NCBI GenBank assembly: GCA_016874005.1
Contig: VGVQ01000008.1
Location: 97,463 to 161,462, forward strand
Origin: Gemmatimonadota bacterium
Lineage (GTDB): Bacteria > Gemmatimonadota > Gemmatimonadetes > Gemmatimonadales > GWC2-71-9
Length of the DNA stretch: 64,000 nt
Direction of reading: 5' to 3'
Each line of letters begins with the position of its first letter. Position 1 is the stretch's first letter. The notes beneath the pieces are model-generated. The model was not told the DNA's origin. It ran no database searches and saw nothing but the letters and a program-made list of their open reading frames with translations. Positions 62,654 to 64,000 of the stretch are shown here, piece after piece. The translations under genes and the position numbers were made by a program.

Positions 62654-63150
62654 TCGCTCGACCCTCGCCGGCCGAGCTCCTTGTCGAACATGTAGAGCCC
62701 GGAGGCGTTGTCCCCAATCATTCGCAGGGTCTCGACGATTTCGGTCGAGGTCTTCTCTTCCTCCACCTGTTCGGTGATGAACCACTGGAGCGTCGCCTGG
62801 GTCGCGAAGTCCTTCTCGCCCCCGGCCATCTCGAATAGCTGATGAATCCCGGCCGAGACCTTGGCCTCGTGGTCCCGGGCGTGCTCGAAGACGGCGAGTG
62901 GGTTCGGGAAATCGGGGGGAGGACGATCGACCGCCTCCAAGGTGACCCGGCCTCCCCGGTCTTCCACGAAATCGAAGATCTTCATGGCGTGCTTGCTCTC
63001 TTCCAGCGCTTGCATTCGCATCCACCGGGCGAAGCCGTTCAGGTTCTTCTCCGCGAAATACGCGGCCATGGCCAGGTAGAGGTAGGAGGCGCCGAACTCC
63101 TTGCTGATCTGCCCGTTGAGCGCCTTCTGCATGCTCGAGGAAATACGCAT
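62650..63150 (-). CDS. Non-heme ferritin
   Basis: A 166-residue four-helix ferritin. Ferroxidase ligands are visible: Glu18 in SKEFGASYLYLAMAAYF, Glu50/Glu51 and His54 in ALEESKHAMKIFDF, and the later Glu pair in TEQVEEEKTSTEIVE. The length is that of bacterial FtnA-type proteins. It stores iron as a 24-mer shell. It is the first gene of a coupled minus-strand run extending through the dehydrogenase, the two-repeat protein, pilT and trmJ. I see no clear Fur box in the 164 bp upstream. Confidence 0.92.
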   Translation of the reverse strand: MRISSSMQKALNGQISKEFGASYLYLAMAAYFAEKNLNGFARWMRMQALEESKHAMKIFDFVEDRGGRVTLEAVDRPPPDFPNPLAVFEHARDHEAKVSAGIHQLFEMAGGEKDFATQATLQWFITEQVEEEKTSTEIVETLRMIGDNASGLYMFDKELGRRGSSD

Positions 63151-63254
63151 GAGCCAAAACTCCCAAGATGATGCGTTTGCTGGTGCGACGGATGTGCCGC
63201 CAAGGATGCTGGCGCGCGGGGAGAATAATACCACCGCCCCCGACGAAAGAAGAA

Positions 63255-63282
63255 AACCGCCCGGCGAGGACGCCGAGCGGTT
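63255..63282 (-). terminator. Intrinsic terminator of the PKD-domain gene
   Basis: A stem AACCGC-C-CGGCG / CGCCG-A-GCGGTT with loop AGGA, followed on the minus strand by TTTTCTTCTTTC. Good stem and T-rich tail. It sits 32 bp past the PKD gene stop and upstream of ferritin. Confidence 0.7.
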
Positions 63283-63314
63283 CTCGATGGGACGAGGTGG
63301 GAACCCCGGTGGAC

Positions 63315-63873
63315 CTACGGCTGGCCCACCGTGAAGGTGAAGGACTTCTTGTTGGACAGACCGGCCGCATCGCGAACGGTAAGCGACCACGTCAGCCTCC
63401 CGCCAAGGCGCTCGAAATGCAAAGTCCACGTCGGTTCGGTCGAGATCACTTTGTTGCGGGCCGTTCGCCACTCGTACCCGACGACGCCCTGGTCGTCGGT
63501 CGAGCGGGTGCCGTCGAAGGTGCAGGTGGTGGTGCCGTTGCAGTGGACAACCGGCACGGCCACCGGCGCCTGGTTCGCGGCGGCGGCAACCGAGACCGAT
63601 CGGGTCGTGGCGTTCGAGAGGTTCCCGGCGTCGGTGACCGTCAGGGTGACGCTGTAGGTTCCGGCGGAGGCGTAGGTCTTCGATACCGTCGCGCCGGACC
63701 CGCTGGTGTTGTCGCCGAAGTTCCAGCTGTAACTGGTCACCCCGACGTCGTCGGACGACGACGTTCCGTTGAAGGAACAGGTCAGACCGGTGCAGCTGAA
63801 GGTGAATGCGGCCACCGGCGGCTGATTGACAGGCGCACCACCCACGAACCCGATGTTGAGCAGCCGGTTGGGG
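63315..63873 (-). pseudogene. PKD-domain protein, 5' part displaced by IS insertion
   Basis: The remaining 3' part of a gene for a secreted protein with two PKD (immunoglobulin-like) domains: PVAAFTFSCTGLTCSFNGTSSSDDVGVTSYSWNFGDN and PVAVPVVHCNGTTTCTFDGTRSTDDQGVVGYEWRT. Each has an internal Cys pair likely to form a disulfide. Such domains typically sit at the C-terminus of large exported proteases or adhesins. Upstream of about residue GFVGGAPVNQPP the sequence changes to that of an IS end, and although the frame stays open by chance to 63992, that part is not PKD-like. The original N-terminus lies beyond the element, outside the window. Confidence 0.7.
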
Positions 63874-64000
63874 TGTCCTGCCTCAGTTGAAATGTGACTC
63901 CTAACCCCTCCAACTTTGGAGGAGGAGGAGTCCATGAGTCGATCCACGAGCCGTGCTCGCCGCCCATTCACCGCTGAGGAGAAGGCCACCATTCTCCGAC
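63874..64000 (+). mobile_element. IS3-like insertion sequence, left end
   Basis: From about 63874 the sequence changes abruptly from PKD coding to TGTCCTGCCTCAGTTGAAAT, beginning TG as in IS3-family ends, followed by a transposase start. Only the left end is inside the window; the target duplication and right inverted repeat cannot be checked. Confidence 0.65.
63934..64000 (+). CDS. IS3-family transposase OrfA (N-terminal fragment)
   Basis: ATG 63934 follows a long GGAGGAGGAGGAG Shine-Dalgarno and opens MSRSTSRARRPFTAEEKATI, the helix-turn-helix start of IS3-type OrfA proteins (compare the common RRRFTAEEKxxIL pattern). Only 22 codons are visible before the window ends, so the family is likely but not certain; other HTH transposases share this pattern. 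Confidence 0.65.
   Translation, partial: MSRSTSRARRPFTAEEKATILR

Noticed and set aside
1..64000. CRISPR array, prophage or plasmid replication genes
   Set aside because: No spaced direct repeats, phage structural genes, integrase or Rep-type proteins were seen; the only mobile element is the IS end at the right edge.

Overview
This GC-rich window encodes a Gram-negative, aerobically respiring bacterium. The gene style suggests Gemmatimonadota: many exported proteins with signal peptides ending in A-x-A-Q, a six-bladed beta-propeller of the GQGPGEY type, DUF4097 proteins, an alternative complex III, and two ECF sigma/anti-sigma pairs. This assignment is an inference from style; there is no rRNA marker. 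Genes are tightly packed. Many same-strand neighbours overlap by 4 bp, and those starts include ATG, GTG, TTG and apparently CTG.

Layout. 1-8.6 kb: housekeeping and catabolic genes (PxpC fragment, YdjM-like membrane protein, ComM-type ATPase, an M19-like dipeptidase, YbjQ, a glyoxalase-like protein, an MDR dehydrogenase, LtrA). 8.6-14.2 kb (minus): an envelope glycan/lipid operon with a GT2, a GT39-like membrane transferase, two methyltransferases and a fatty-acid desaturase. 14.2-19.1 kb: a stress or envelope-sensing module of ECF sigma factor, zf-HC2 anti-sigma, two DUF4097 proteins and a serine hydrolase, divergent from a tiny secreted TonB-plug-like protein. 19.2-27.2 kb: amide and peptide salvage (penicillin acylase, an amidohydrolase with an altered metal site, a GntR regulator, two APC permeases). 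27.5-34.1 kb: a TetR-TolC-MFP-RND efflux operon, continuing into a small unknown gene and an ABC exporter. 36.8-42.8 kb: an HDOD protein, an orphan molybdenum hydroxylase, a lipoprotein and an M6 protease.

43.0-47.2 kb is the most notable region. It is a four-gene plus-strand operon reading as serine palmitoyltransferase, bacterial ceramide synthase (GNAT type), ceramide reductase, and a PAP2/Aur1-like membrane enzyme, so it is a predicted complete sphingolipid pathway. 47.1-51.4 kb has a beta-propeller gene broken at a nine-base homopolymer, a cupredoxin lipoprotein, a Cys-rich protein and a second ECF sigma/anti-sigma pair. 51.4-58.9 kb (minus) is a complete alternative complex III operon, actA to actF. 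Near-perfect TGTGA-N6-TCACA palindromes of the CRP/FNR type lie upstream of both the cupredoxin and the complex III operon, suggesting one respiratory regulon. 59.1-63.2 kb (minus) holds TrmJ, a PilT with a duplicated N-terminal domain, a two-repeat partner, a 3-hydroxyisobutyrate-dehydrogenase-like enzyme and ferritin.

At the right edge a PKD-domain gene is cut by an IS3-like element whose transposase begins at 63934 and runs out of the window. No tRNA, rRNA or CRISPR array was seen, and no gap between genes exceeds about 260 bp.
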